The notes beneath the pieces were generated by a model. That model was not told the origin of the DNA and did no database searches. It saw nothing but the letters and a program-made list of their open reading frames with translations. A program made the translations under genes and the position numbers. A stretch of DNA of 64,000 nt. Source: Candidatus Melainabacteria bacterium. GTDB lineage: Bacteria > Cyanobacteriota > Vampirovibrionia > Obscuribacterales > Obscuribacteraceae. The DNA lies in assembly GCA_027451745.1 (NCBI GenBank), contig DAIDIP010000013.1, positions 1 to 64,000 on the forward strand, given 5' to 3'. Shown in pieces: positions 38,082 to 46,978 of this stretch; position 1 is the first letter of the stretch, and every line of letters starts with the position of its first letter.

Positions 38082-38659
38082 TTAATATCCTCAACTCTTA
38101 CCTGATAAACAAAAAACGTATTCCGCTTGGTCCCAGTAAGTGGATGATTATGCGGTATGAGTTTGGGTAATCGTCCTATGTCGTCAGCGTTATAACACAA
38201 ACTAACTTGTGTAGGTTCATTATTTGGATCAGCATAAGCCCGAGCAATATAACGTGCGATACTTGGACGGAAAACACTAAAATCACTCCAAGGCATGATG
38301 TCATAAAAATGTTTACGCACCCTTTCCCGCATTAGAGCCTGAAATTGACTCATTTTATCCGGACGCGGAAATTCGTAATATGCAGTTGAGCCATCCTGAA
38401 AAGTTATTACAGCGTAAGGATGGAAGCAAAAATCTCGGGGATTGGGACAAAACATTCGCCATGATTGGTCCACACCAAAAAAAAGTTCAAGTCCTCGCGT
38501 ATATTGATGGACAAATTGTCTAAGAGGACAGTCAGCGGTGATGGCAATTCCAATAATAAAAAAATAGACAATAATAAAAGTACTAATTAAAATCTGGTCT
38601 CGTTTGCTCATCGATTGAGTGTTCATTATTGAACCGTTAGCTACCAAATCAAGAATCAT
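38078..38659 (-). CDS. HTTM-associated membrane-anchored protein
   Basis: 193 residues. A single TM segment (about residues 24-44) is followed by a presumably periplasmic domain with WRMFCPNPRD and FCFHPYAVITF, a Trp-x-Met-Phe-x-Pro motif seen in proteins encoded next to HTTM genes. Overlaps the HTTM gene by four bases. A later ATG at 38626 is an alternative start. No function known; coupled expression argues for a complex with the HTTM protein. Confidence 0.7.
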   Translation of the reverse strand: MILDLVANGSIMNTQSMSKRDQILISTFIIVYFFIIGIAITADCPLRQFVHQYTRGLELFFGVDQSWRMFCPNPRDFCFHPYAVITFQDGSTAYYEFPRPDKMSQFQALMRERVRKHFYDIMPWSDFSVFRPSIARYIARAYADPNNEPTQVSLCYNADDIGRLPKLIPHNHPLTGTKRNTFFVYQVRVEDIK

Positions 38660-38679
38660 AGCGATTCATCTAACGCCCT

Positions 38680-39186
38680 CTACATGCCCCATATACGATA
38701 AAAATATTCATGGCTAGTTTTATTAATCAATAATGCTTCATTAACAATCTTGCCTACCGTATGTTCAGTACGCACCAGATAATCATAAGTATTAACAGGC
38801 TGTTGAAGTGACCTGTCTCCAGGATATTTTTCTGCAAAACCACTGCGTCCAACCTCTGATATATAAGGTTTAAAATCTGTTGCATTCTTCAAATGAATTT
38901 CAGAATTGCTCTTAAATCTTATCCAGGAATCAAAACCCAAAAGATTTTTGCTATCTCCGCTTATCATTGTTACCGACTCAACAGGCTCAACGAAAGCTTG
39001 CTCAAAAAGCTTTTGCGGTGAGAATTCCATAGTTTTAATCATCTTAAAATATGAGTAAACGCCACCGATAACAAATATAATTATAAGAGTAAAAATAATA
39101 AGCAGCTTAAGCTGGCTGGCACTTTTGGCATTATGCACAGGCAAAGTCGAAATATTATTCACTGACTTTTTACCACGTTCTTGCAT
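38680..39186 (-). CDS. Single-pass membrane protein, function unknown
   Basis: Chosen start ATG 39186 (168 residues) has a GGAGAGG ribosome site; a longer frame from 39273 would overlap the MqnD-like gene and has no such site. One TM segment lies at about residues 28-48 (LLIIFTLIIIFVIGGVYSYF), with a C-terminal, probably extracytoplasmic domain of about 115 residues containing EKYPGDRSLQQPVNTYDY. Not recognised. Same strand as, and 20 bases upstream of, the HTTM triad; it may belong to that unit. Confidence 0.6.
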   Translation of the reverse strand: MQERGKKSVNNISTLPVHNAKSASQLKLLIIFTLIIIFVIGGVYSYFKMIKTMEFSPQKLFEQAFVEPVESVTMISGDSKNLLGFDSWIRFKSNSEIHLKNATDFKPYISEVGRSGFAEKYPGDRSLQQPVNTYDYLVRTEHTVGKIVNEALLINKTSHEYFYRIWGM

Positions 39187-39250
39187 ATCGATAAAGACCT
39201 CTCCTATAGCTAGTAAATTGAACTTAGACTTATTGGCGCAACTATAAAAA

Positions 39251-40096
39251 TTATGACACGAATTCAGTAACAAATTGGTCTTCTAATAAATGAGCTTCTT
39301 TGGCCAAGTTAAAAAGTTGCTTGACAGCCAATTGTCCAGCTTCCCCACAATCAACACTCAAATCGTTTACATACATACTTATATATTCATCGACTATTTT
39401 TTCAGACATGTCGCGTGCAAAGCCAAAAGCATATTTCATTGCTGCTGCTCGATTCTTTAATCCATGGACAACAGAATCTCTAAAAATATTTGTCAATTCA
39501 ATAATCCGATCGTGACCAAGATCGCGCTTTATCGCATTGCCTCCTAGCGGTAATGGCAATTTGGTCTTCTGTGACCACCATACCCCAAGATCCACTACTT
39601 TTTGCAGCCCAAATTGCTCGTGAATAAGTTGCCCTTCGTGAATTATTAGCCCCGCATCAACAAATCGATTTTGTACAGCCGAAATGATCTGTTCAAATGG
39701 CATAACAATTACTTTTACTTGCGGACAATATAAACGCAATAACAAATATGCTGTTGTCATATACCCGGGAATAGCTACTTTAACTGAATCAAGTTGAGGT
39801 TCTGCTTCACCTTTGCGGCTAACGACCATAGGTCCATATTCCTGCCCAAAACTTGCACCACAGGGCATGAGTAAATAATCTTTCTTTATTTCAGGATAAG
39901 CAGCAAAAGAAATTGCCGTAATTTCGTATTTACCCTCTTTTGCCTCCTCATTCAGTGATTGAATGTCTTTCATTACCTGCTTAAAAATAAAATTGCCCGT
40001 AGGTACCGCACCACAAGCAATACCATAATACATAAAAGCATCATCACTATCAGGGCTATGAGCACAATTTATTACTATTTTTTCTAAATCTTTCAT
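39251..40096 (-). CDS. MqnD-like 1,4-dihydroxy-6-naphthoate synthase/menaquinone family protein
   Basis: 281 residues of the periplasmic-binding-protein fold without a signal peptide. The N-terminal HSPDSDDAFMYYGIA matches the MqnD/MqnA start (S-P-D-x-D-D-x-F), followed by DIQSLNEEA, ISFAAYPEI and LPCGASFGQEYGPMVV, the pattern of the MqnD branch that has this spelling. MqnD turns cyclic dehypoxanthinyl futalosine into 1,4-dihydroxy-6-naphthoate in the futalosine route to menaquinone. Other members of the family have unassigned functions, so the symbol is withheld. No other mqn gene is in the window. ATG with AGAAGGAG. Confidence 0.75.
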   Translation of the reverse strand: MKDLEKIVINCAHSPDSDDAFMYYGIACGAVPTGNFIFKQVMKDIQSLNEEAKEGKYEITAISFAAYPEIKKDYLLMPCGASFGQEYGPMVVSRKGEAEPQLDSVKVAIPGYMTTAYLLLRLYCPQVKVIVMPFEQIISAVQNRFVDAGLIIHEGQLIHEQFGLQKVVDLGVWWSQKTKLPLPLGGNAIKRDLGHDRIIELTNIFRDSVVHGLKNRAAAMKYAFGFARDMSEKIVDEYISMYVNDLSVDCGEAGQLAVKQLFNLAKEAHLLEDQFVTEFVS

Positions 40097-40111
40097 ATTG
40101 AGCTCCTTCTA

Positions 40112-41359
40112 CTAAAGTCCACCAGTTAAAAACTCTCCGCCCAATTTTAAACTCGCCTGGAGACTAGTAATATTTTCATGAAAGACTCTGCTTAAAACCT
40201 TTGTTGGGGCTAAAACAAGATTGGTCAAAATATCGTACATAACAGGATCGAATTCTCTAAGATGGTCGCGCGTTGTTTTTATAGAAAAAGCGGCAAGCGA
40301 TTCTGCCCAATATTCATAAGCGCTTGATTTTGCATACCCAGAAATAAAATGTCTTTTTTCAATTTGCTGCCGCATTAACAGTTCTGATGGACTCTCATTT
40401 TCGTCCGGCAGCGGATGAAGTTTATCACAACTTTTACGCTTCTTCTCATAAAGCTCAGCTACTTGTTCTTGCACAGCAGAAGTCAGCACAAAATCAACCT
40501 GATGTCCAAACTCGTGAGCTAGAACTAGATTGAGACGCACCTCAAGATAGTCAACAATATTTTTAGGAACAATCATCATTGCTCCATGTTGTTTATAGTA
40601 ATTCACTTCTCTTTCGAATTCTTCTTTATCCAGACTCACTTTGCCTGTGCGAACACGTGTCACGCCAGTTACACCGTGCTTCACATTACCTAAAGAGGCA
40701 TCTCCCTCACTTTTTCTGACTATTTGTAATAAACCACAAGACGACCAAAGAGCCATTGTTTCAAGCACATATTTTTTCTGCAGGTTATTTAGAGCATCAA
40801 AACCGTCAAAATAACGAATAATCTCGTTATCTATATAGGTACGATCTATCTTATATAAAGGTCTCCTGAATTGATGCTGGCAATTTGCACCGGTACTGCT
40901 TATTCCTTCAAAAGTAAAATTCAATAAAGTAGTGCCTTCTACTTTAACTTTTCCGCCTTCGCCATTTTTATCGCGTACAAATATCTCACCACTATCAGTT
41001 ATTTGGCCAACATATTTATGATCTTCAGTTACTACTCGTCCATTAATGACATTATAAATTTTGGCGTTATATTCTAATTTTCCGCTTGGACCAGGATGCT
41101 CATCCGGCAAAACAATTTCTAAACCCTGACAATCTATACCCCTAAATTGCCAGGGCGAAATATTTTCTATGAGCGAGAGTTTATTTTGCTTGCCAAGAGG
41201 TTGATTGTTATTTTTAATATAGCCATCTTCAAATAAAAAGCCGACTGCTTGCCCGTCTTTGTAAATATGTCCGTCTTCTACAACTAATGTATTCTGTCCA
41301 TCGGTGATAAAGCCTGTTGGTCCTTTATCAGATGGTGAACTTGTATTTTCAGTCGACAT
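40112..41359 (-). CDS. Zincin-like protein with HEFGH motif, function unknown
   Basis: 415 residues from ATG 41359, which has a GGAA ribosome site; a TTG-led or upstream frame adds twelve residues. Residues about 15-135 are short repeated beta-hairpins (DGHIYKDGQAVGFLFEDGYI and similar), like DUF3659-type repeats. In the C-terminal half, LVLAHEFGHQVDF (His282, Glu283, His286) is a zincin metalloprotease motif, and AESLAAFS (about 60-70 residues later) could supply the third ligand Glu. No signal peptide, so the cellular place is unclear. The enzyme function is inference. Fifteen bases upstream of the MqnD-like gene. Confidence 0.6.
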   Translation of the reverse strand: MSTENTSSPSDKGPTGFITDGQNTLVVEDGHIYKDGQAVGFLFEDGYIKNNNQPLGKQNKLSLIENISPWQFRGIDCQGLEIVLPDEHPGPSGKLEYNAKIYNVINGRVVTEDHKYVGQITDSGEIFVRDKNGEGGKVKVEGTTLLNFTFEGISSTGANCQHQFRRPLYKIDRTYIDNEIIRYFDGFDALNNLQKKYVLETMALWSSCGLLQIVRKSEGDASLGNVKHGVTGVTRVRTGKVSLDKEEFEREVNYYKQHGAMMIVPKNIVDYLEVRLNLVLAHEFGHQVDFVLTSAVQEQVAELYEKKRKSCDKLHPLPDENESPSELLMRQQIEKRHFISGYAKSSAYEYWAESLAAFSIKTTRDHLREFDPVMYDILTNLVLAPTKVLSRVFHENITSLQASLKLGGEFLTGGL

Positions 41360-41487
41360 AATAATTCCAGTTATCTTAATGAAGAATTGGACCAATGTTT
41401 ACAGGTATTTTCCTAGTCTTAATAGTCTTTCAGTATATCGAACTGCGAGCACGCTAGAATTGACTAATATCAAGATAGTAATAAAAC

Positions 41488-42972
41488 ATGAACCTCATGA
41501 GTAAACTTAGACAATTACAAAACATCAAAGTTGAACTGGCCAATCAAAATCCAAAAAAACGCCGTTCTATAAATAAGCAAGCCCTGGCTGCTGTCAGTAT
41601 TATTTCTGTAGCCACAGCATCACTCTTTGCTTATTTTGTTTTGCGGGCTGATAAACCAAAGAATAACAGTTCTGTCGATAAAACATTAGTCAATTTACCA
41701 GGTGGTCAATTTCTTCCTTCGCTGAAACAGCCTATTAATATTTTGATAATGGGTGTTGATTCAAATGGCAAAAATACTGAGCGCTTTACCGGCACACGCT
41801 CTGATTCAATGTTATTGGTAAGTTTAGATCCTGGCAAACAAAAAGCAGGGGTCATATCTATACCTAGGGACAGTAGAGTCCAAATCGCTAATAATCACGG
41901 CATAGACAAAATTAATTCCGCTCATGCTTTTGGTGGACCGGAATTAGCTATGGCAACTGTGAGTCAATCCTTCAATGTGCCAATCGATAAATATATAGTG
42001 GTAGATGAAGACGGCGCAAAACGTATTTTGGAAGCTGTGGGTTCAGTTGATGTTCTTGTCGAAAAGAAAATGAGCTATACTGACCATACAGCTAAACTTT
42101 ATGTCGACCTCGAACCAGGAATACAAACTCTTAACGCCAAACAAGCTGAGCAGTACTTGCGCTACAGGCACGATGCAAAAGGCGATATTGGTCGTATCGA
42201 AAGACAACAGTGGTTTGCTCGTCAATTATTAACCAAACTCGCTCAACCGGAAATATTAGTTAAATTGCCATCTTTACTCGACATTGTTCGTGAAAGTGTG
42301 ATCACAAATTTAAGTGTCGATGAAATGGTAAGACTCTTTGGTTTTGCCTGTCACCTTAATACGAAACAAATTGAAATGGCTACTTTGCCAGGCATACCTG
42401 GCAGTATCGACGGCATTAGTTTTTGGCTGCTCGATCCTTCGGCCTGCAATGCCATATGCAATAAACTAATCAACTACCATCCAGTCACAGTCAGCACATC
42501 TAGTCAATCAACAAATGTCCTGGCTATTAGTCAAGACAGCGCCATAGCCTCAACCCCAATGATAGATCGATCTATATCTTCCCTGGGGACTAGTAATGTC
42601 AATTCAAGCAGCATTAGCAATAACACTGCGCATTGGTCAGCGATGATTCGCTACCCTAAGCACTGTGATGATCCAGTAGCTATAGAAGAAGCTGCGGTTA
42701 ATTTAGAAAAAGCTTTGAGTGATGCTGGCTTCACATTAAAGGGAAAGTACAAAACAGACTTAGCAGATTGTCAGCACGAGCAAATCGTAGAATGTTCCGA
42801 ACATGCCTTATCTTATGACCTGGAAGGACTACGCAATAAAATACCTAATGTCGGTGCGTGGCCAGCAACTATAAATATTGACTCGCAAATGGGCACTGAT
42901 TTTATCTTCGTTGTTACACCCAATAGTAGATTTGCTACATCCAGTATTGCTTCTCAAGCTACACAACAATAA
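41488..42972 (+). CDS. LytR-CpsA-Psr (LCP) family protein
   Basis: 494 residues. A TM anchor (about 29-53), then the LCP catalytic domain: NILIMGVDSN, TRSDSMLLVSLDP, VISIPRDSRVQI, INSAHAFGG and YLRYRHDAKGDIGRIERQQWF, described in parts. The conserved Arg and Asp residues are all present. The C-terminal part (about 400-490) looks like the LytR_C domain. LCP proteins transfer undecaprenyl-linked glycans to peptidoglycan outside the membrane. It is monocistronic on the plus strand, divergent from the zincin-like gene. Confidence 0.9.
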   Translation: MNLMSKLRQLQNIKVELANQNPKKRRSINKQALAAVSIISVATASLFAYFVLRADKPKNNSSVDKTLVNLPGGQFLPSLKQPINILIMGVDSNGKNTERFTGTRSDSMLLVSLDPGKQKAGVISIPRDSRVQIANNHGIDKINSAHAFGGPELAMATVSQSFNVPIDKYIVVDEDGAKRILEAVGSVDVLVEKKMSYTDHTAKLYVDLEPGIQTLNAKQAEQYLRYRHDAKGDIGRIERQQWFARQLLTKLAQPEILVKLPSLLDIVRESVITNLSVDEMVRLFGFACHLNTKQIEMATLPGIPGSIDGISFWLLDPSACNAICNKLINYHPVTVSTSSQSTNVLAISQDSAIASTPMIDRSISSLGTSNVNSSSISNNTAHWSAMIRYPKHCDDPVAIEEAAVNLEKALSDAGFTLKGKYKTDLADCQHEQIVECSEHALSYDLEGLRNKIPNVGAWPATINIDSQMGTDFIFVVTPNSRFATSSIASQATQQ

Positions 42973-42994
42973 ATGAGTGTAAGCAGAAACGAAA

Positions 42995-43342
42995 CTACTT
43001 ACCGGATAATTCTTTAATTACTTGCCCATAACGTTTTTCAACCGCCCCGCAGACTAACTCACACATGTCATAAATGCTGTGATCCGCAATGCTGTAAAGA
43101 ACAAAAAGCCCTTCTCGTTTTTTCTTTAAAATTCCATTTTCTGATAGGACAGACAAATGTTTACTCACATTAGCCTGGCTTAAACCGCTAAGATTGCAAA
43201 GCTCTTGAACAGAATATTCTCCTTGGAACAGATACTGTAGAAGTTGGAGTCGCGAAGCATCTCCAAGACAACGGAAACGCATAGCTATAACTTCCAATGC
43301 TTGTCGAGATAATATGCTTTGTTTATGTTTCATATAAGCCAT
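42995..43342 (-). CDS. ArsR-family winged-helix repressor
   Basis: 115 residues from ATG 43342 (ATG 43333 also possible). A longer TTG start at 43369 would place translation inside the predicted -10 box of its own promoter, so I reject it. The fold shows FRCLGDASRLQLLQYL, a helix-turn-helix ELCNLSGLSQANVSKHLSVL, and a beta-wing LKKKREGLFVLYSI. Cysteines: one in CLGDA, one in ELCNL, and two in MCELVCG; such pairs allow redox or persulfide sensing, as in BigR/SqrR, or metal binding. The adjacent rhodanese genes favour sulfur sensing. Autoregulation is likely through the inverted repeat at 43383. Confidence 0.85.
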   Translation of the reverse strand: MAYMKHKQSILSRQALEVIAMRFRCLGDASRLQLLQYLFQGEYSVQELCNLSGLSQANVSKHLSVLSENGILKKKREGLFVLYSIADHSIYDMCELVCGAVEKRYGQVIKELSGK

Positions 43343-43360
43343 CCAATCGTCACACAATTG

Positions 43361-43389
43361 AGCATACAACTGTATAAGCGATTAAGCAA
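43361..43389 (-). promoter_or_regulatory. Candidate promoter of the ArsR gene
   Basis: On the minus strand, TTGCTT (plus 43384-43389) and TATGCT (43361-43366) are separated by 17 bases, close to consensus -35 and -10 boxes. The -35 box lies within the left arm of the inverted repeat, so repressor binding would block it. Confidence 0.55.
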
Positions 43390-43412
43390 TCATCCTAAAG
43401 ATTGATTGCTTA
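43383..43412. promoter_or_regulatory. Inverted-repeat operator between ArsR gene and rhodanese gene
   Basis: A perfect 10-bp inverted repeat, TAAGCAATCA (43383-43392) and TGATTGCTTA (43403-43412), with a 10-bp spacer. Position between divergent genes, next to a winged-helix repressor, makes it a likely binding site controlling both directions. A candidate -35 TTGATT of the plus-strand promoter overlaps the right arm. Confidence 0.65.
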
Positions 43413-43466
43413 TATAACTATTTGGTGATATTATTGACTCAACTGTCATATCCAAAGGGGGGGTAA

Positions 43467-44024
43467 ATGTCTAATACATTAAATACTGTTCCATTCATAT
43501 CAGCCATGCAAGCGCGCCAACTGGACGCTAATTCTATCGTTTTATTAGACGTAAGAACTGCTAGTGAATTCTCATCTGCCCATATACCTAATTCAATAAA
43601 TATTCCTTTGAACGAATTATCAAAACAAAATATCTTGACCGATAAACTCATTGTGCTAATTTGCCAAACAGGTAAAAGAGCAGAAAATGGTGCGGCAGTT
43701 TTAAGAACCAAAGGACTTGCCTGTAAAATTCTTGCCGGTGGACTCCTTGCCTGGAAAAATGCAGGATTTGTTATAACCAAAAGTCGGAAGCACTTATCTA
43801 TTGAACAACAAACACAATTGACGATCGGTACTGGCATAATGAGCGGCATGTTACTTGGATTTACCGTAAACAAATACTTTTTTGCCCTACCTCTATTCTT
43901 TGGACTAGGTTTAGTTTATGCAGGACTTTCTGGATCGTGCACCCTAGCAATGATATTGTCCAAAGCGCCATGGAATCGCAGTCAAGATGCTGTACCCCAC
44001 TCAGACAATAGTTGCCTGAACTAA
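43467..44024 (+). CDS. Rhodanese with C-terminal membrane segment (DUF2892-like)
   Basis: 185 residues. The rhodanese fold occupies about 1-105: VLLDVRTASEF, HIPNSINIPL and active-site VLICQTGKRA with Cys66. Two hydrophobic segments (about 118-135, 140-160) match a YgaP-like DUF2892 anchor, placing the enzyme at the membrane. It moves sulfane sulfur to acceptors. ATG with an AAAGGGGGGG ribosome site. First gene of the plus-strand sulfur unit, just downstream of the operator. Confidence 0.88.
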   Translation: MSNTLNTVPFISAMQARQLDANSIVLLDVRTASEFSSAHIPNSINIPLNELSKQNILTDKLIVLICQTGKRAENGAAVLRTKGLACKILAGGLLAWKNAGFVITKSRKHLSIEQQTQLTIGTGIMSGMLLGFTVNKYFFALPLFFGLGLVYAGLSGSCTLAMILSKAPWNRSQDAVPHSDNSCLN

Positions 44025-44058
44025 CCATCACCCCTTCAATAGTTTTAGGAGCGCTCAT

Positions 44059-45801
44059 ATGAATAAGCTTGATACAAACAGTAAGACAAAAAAAATAGTT
44101 ATAGTCGGGGGCGTGGCAGCCGGAATGAGTGCAGCAGCCAGAATAAGACGTCTTTCTGAAGGCTCAGAAATTATAGTCTTTGAAAAGGGCGGACATGTAT
44201 CATTTGCGAATTGCGGACTACCATATTATCTTGGTAATGAGATAACCTCGCGCAACGACCTGCTCTTACACACTCCTCAATCACTAAAACAAAGATTCAA
44301 TATTGATGCTCGTGTCTATCATGAAGTTGTCGACATTAACTCAAAGGACAAATTTGTCACTTTTAAAAACCATAAAACAATGACAGTCGCTACCGAAAGT
44401 TATGACGATCTTATACTAGCAGTAGGTGCTGCTCCCATAAAGCCCTCCATACCTGGCATAGATCTGCCAGGTGTATTCACTTTACGCAGTATTGAGGATA
44501 TGGACAATATCCACTCTTGGATCGAAGATGAAAAACCATCTAATGCAATAGTAGTTGGCGGTGGTTTTATAGGATTGGAAACTGCTGAACAATTAGTAAA
44601 AAGAGGAATCAATGTAACTATAGTAGACAATCAAGATCAAGTACTCAAACCAATTGATATAGAAATGGCAGGCTTAGTTCATCAAGAACTAATTTCTAAT
44701 GGAATCCAATTAATCCTTAATAGTCCTATTAAAAAAATTAGCGTGTCAGAAGAACAGTCAAAAGACAAGCAAAAATCAAAGCTATTATCAGTAACAGTCG
44801 GCACCAGAGAAGCTCTCTTGTCCGATTTGGTTATTCTAGGAATGGGGATTCGTCCAGAGCTAGATTTAGCACGCAAAGCTAACATAGCCATAGGCAAAAG
44901 TGGCGGAATCATAGTTAACGAACTATCACAAACTAATGTGCCTCACATTTGGGCAATTGGGGACGCAATCGAGGTTGTGCATCCTATCAGTCAACAACCG
45001 ACTCGCATTGCCCTGGCTGGTCCGGCCAATAAGCAAGGAAGAATAGTAGCCAACAATATATTTGGTCAACACGACAAATATGATGGTACGTTAGGCACAG
45101 CCATCATTAGAGTTTTTGATCTGACTGTAGCTACCGTCGGACTAAATGAAGCACAGATCAAATCGGCTGCTCTAGATTACGACGCAGTGCATATACACCC
45201 GACTCAGCACGCCAGTTATTTTCCAGGCGCTAAAAGATTAGCTATGAAAATTCTATTTAATAGAAGTAATGGGCAAATCTTAGGTGCACAAATAATTGGT
45301 AATGACGGTGCTGATAAAAGAATAGATATTCTTGCTACTGCAATAAAAGGAAAGCTAGCCATCCAAGATTTGGCAGACCTAGAATTAGCTTATGCGCCAC
45401 CTTATGGTTCAGCCAAAGATCCTATTAATCTAGCGGGAATGGTAGCTGAAAATATTTTGGAAGGTCGTACCGAACAAATTCAATGGCATGAAATATCTAA
45501 GGCAGACACAAAGCAATACTTTATTCTGGATGTACGCAATGATCAGGAGAGAAGCGAAGGTTTTATTTCTGGTAGTTTCCACATTCCACTTCCAATTATC
45601 AGAGAACAAACATCCAAAATTCCTCTCGAAAAAACAATTATAGTTTATTGCCAAAGCGGACAAAGATCCTACATAGCGTCACGTATTTTGGTCCAACTTG
45701 GCTATCGCGTCAAAAACCTGTCAGGTGGCTATCTAACCTGGAAAACTGCTGTAAACGCCCAAGCTATCAGACAACCACTTAAACTAGTTACAACCAGATG
45801 A
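44059..45801 (+). CDS. CoA-disulfide reductase-like flavoprotein with C-terminal rhodanese (persulfide reductase type)
   Basis: 580 residues. FAD-binding VIVGGVAAGMSAAARIRRL at about 14-32, then the CoA-disulfide-reductase active site SFANCGLPYY with Cys52, and NAD(P)-binding AIVVGGGFIGLETAEQL at about 173-189. The C-terminal rhodanese domain carries IVYCQSGQRSY with Cys531. This fusion is the CoADR-RHD/Npsr type, which reduces CoA or glutathione persulfides, or polysulfide, with NAD(P)H. ATG follows TAGGAG. 34 bases after the rhodanese gene, so almost certainly in the same unit. Confidence 0.9.
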   Translation: MNKLDTNSKTKKIVIVGGVAAGMSAAARIRRLSEGSEIIVFEKGGHVSFANCGLPYYLGNEITSRNDLLLHTPQSLKQRFNIDARVYHEVVDINSKDKFVTFKNHKTMTVATESYDDLILAVGAAPIKPSIPGIDLPGVFTLRSIEDMDNIHSWIEDEKPSNAIVVGGGFIGLETAEQLVKRGINVTIVDNQDQVLKPIDIEMAGLVHQELISNGIQLILNSPIKKISVSEEQSKDKQKSKLLSVTVGTREALLSDLVILGMGIRPELDLARKANIAIGKSGGIIVNELSQTNVPHIWAIGDAIEVVHPISQQPTRIALAGPANKQGRIVANNIFGQHDKYDGTLGTAIIRVFDLTVATVGLNEAQIKSAALDYDAVHIHPTQHASYFPGAKRLAMKILFNRSNGQILGAQIIGNDGADKRIDILATAIKGKLAIQDLADLELAYAPPYGSAKDPINLAGMVAENILEGRTEQIQWHEISKADTKQYFILDVRNDQERSEGFISGSFHIPLPIIREQTSKIPLEKTIIVYCQSGQRSYIASRILVQLGYRVKNLSGGYLTWKTAVNAQAIRQPLKLVTTR

Positions 45802-45808
45802 GTTTTCT

Positions 45809-46945
45809 ATGCCTTGCTATTACAATAAGAATCAAAATCAAACATTTTTGGATAGACGTTCTTTCTTTAGACTTACTTTGCTTATAAGCTTGGTAATCAC
45901 ATTTACTGAAAAACTAGACACTTTGTCATTCCCCCCTCCAAACGAAGAAATCTCACAACCAGTACAATCGTCTACATCAAGCTTCATCGAAGAAACACAA
46001 TGCTGCAACAAGTCTCATACAGAGGGGTTGTTTTGGATTGATCCAAAACAACCCGTAAGAGCCTGTTTACTTTGTATTCACGGCATGGGGCTATGTGCAC
46101 AGGCTTATCATGACTTTGGAATAAAAATGGCTCAGTACGGCATCGCTACGTATGCCATAGATGTTGAGGGATTCGGACCACGACGCAGACAGAACAGCCG
46201 ACTCGATCTTGACCATACGGTTTCAGACGTCAAAGACGTTATCAAAACAATACGCAGTAAAAATCCTAATAAACCAGTGTTTCTCTTAGGTGAATCAATG
46301 GGAGGTAGCATAGTTATTCGAGTTGCGTCCCTCTATCCAGAGAGCATAGATGGATTAATTTGCTCTGCTCCAGCATGGCATATATACAAGAAAAAACGAA
46401 CTACTTTAAATGGTTTGATAACACTTATCATCCATAAGAATAGTGCTCCCAAGCGGATCGCCACGCAGGTAGTCAAACAAGCAACTACTAATCCCGACCT
46501 ACAAAAACATTGGCTAACCGACGAAAAACACAAATTGGACTTGTCTCCCAAAGACGCATTATCCTTTTTGCACTTTATCGCTCATACTCCCACAAATGCT
46601 TTGTTAATAGATAAATTACCGGTCTTAATTATAGTAGGATTGCACGACAATTTGGTTAAACAAAGCGGAGCAGCCGTTTTGTTTCATGATATGCCCACCA
46701 ACAACAAAACATTCGTTATTGATGCCGCTGCAGAACATTTAATATACGAAGAAAACCAATTTTCATCAGCTGACATTAATGAACTCCAAACCTGGATTGA
46801 AAAAAATATGAATCAGGAAACAGACAAGCCAGTCCAAATGCTAAAGGAAAGCTCAGTACTCTTAAACTCCGCGACTATGAAAAAGCAGGACGAACATAAA
46901 GCTCATTCTCTTTTTTCTAAGGCGGGAATAAATAATAGACACTAA
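45809..46945 (+). CDS. Alpha/beta hydrolase (monoacylglycerol lipase-like), membrane-anchored or secreted
   Basis: 378 residues. A hydrophobic N-terminal segment (about 18-36) suggests export or anchoring. The hydrolase core has CIHGMGLCAQAY, a nucleophile elbow LGESMGGSI (GESMG, canonical), a VGLHDNLV acid segment and AAAEHLIYEE for the His. The C-terminal ~50 residues are charged and may be disordered. It follows the persulfide reductase gene by 7 bases. The role in sulfur metabolism, if any, is unknown; it may act on lipid or thioester substrates. Confidence 0.78.
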   Translation: MPCYYNKNQNQTFLDRRSFFRLTLLISLVITFTEKLDTLSFPPPNEEISQPVQSSTSSFIEETQCCNKSHTEGLFWIDPKQPVRACLLCIHGMGLCAQAYHDFGIKMAQYGIATYAIDVEGFGPRRRQNSRLDLDHTVSDVKDVIKTIRSKNPNKPVFLLGESMGGSIVIRVASLYPESIDGLICSAPAWHIYKKKRTTLNGLITLIIHKNSAPKRIATQVVKQATTNPDLQKHWLTDEKHKLDLSPKDALSFLHFIAHTPTNALLIDKLPVLIIVGLHDNLVKQSGAAVLFHDMPTNNKTFVIDAAAEHLIYEENQFSSADINELQTWIEKNMNQETDKPVQMLKESSVLLNSATMKKQDEHKAHSLFSKAGINNRH

Positions 46946-46978
46946 TGATTTATTTGGGCTAATAAAAAACTAAATCAT
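46945..46978. terminator. Possible bidirectional terminator between convergent genes
   Basis: A perfect 8-bp inverted repeat, ATGATTTA (46945-46952) and TAAATCAT (46971-46978), with an 18-base loop lies between the hydrolase gene and korB stop codons. It is AT-rich and weak, and it partly overlaps the coding ends. Confidence 0.3.
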
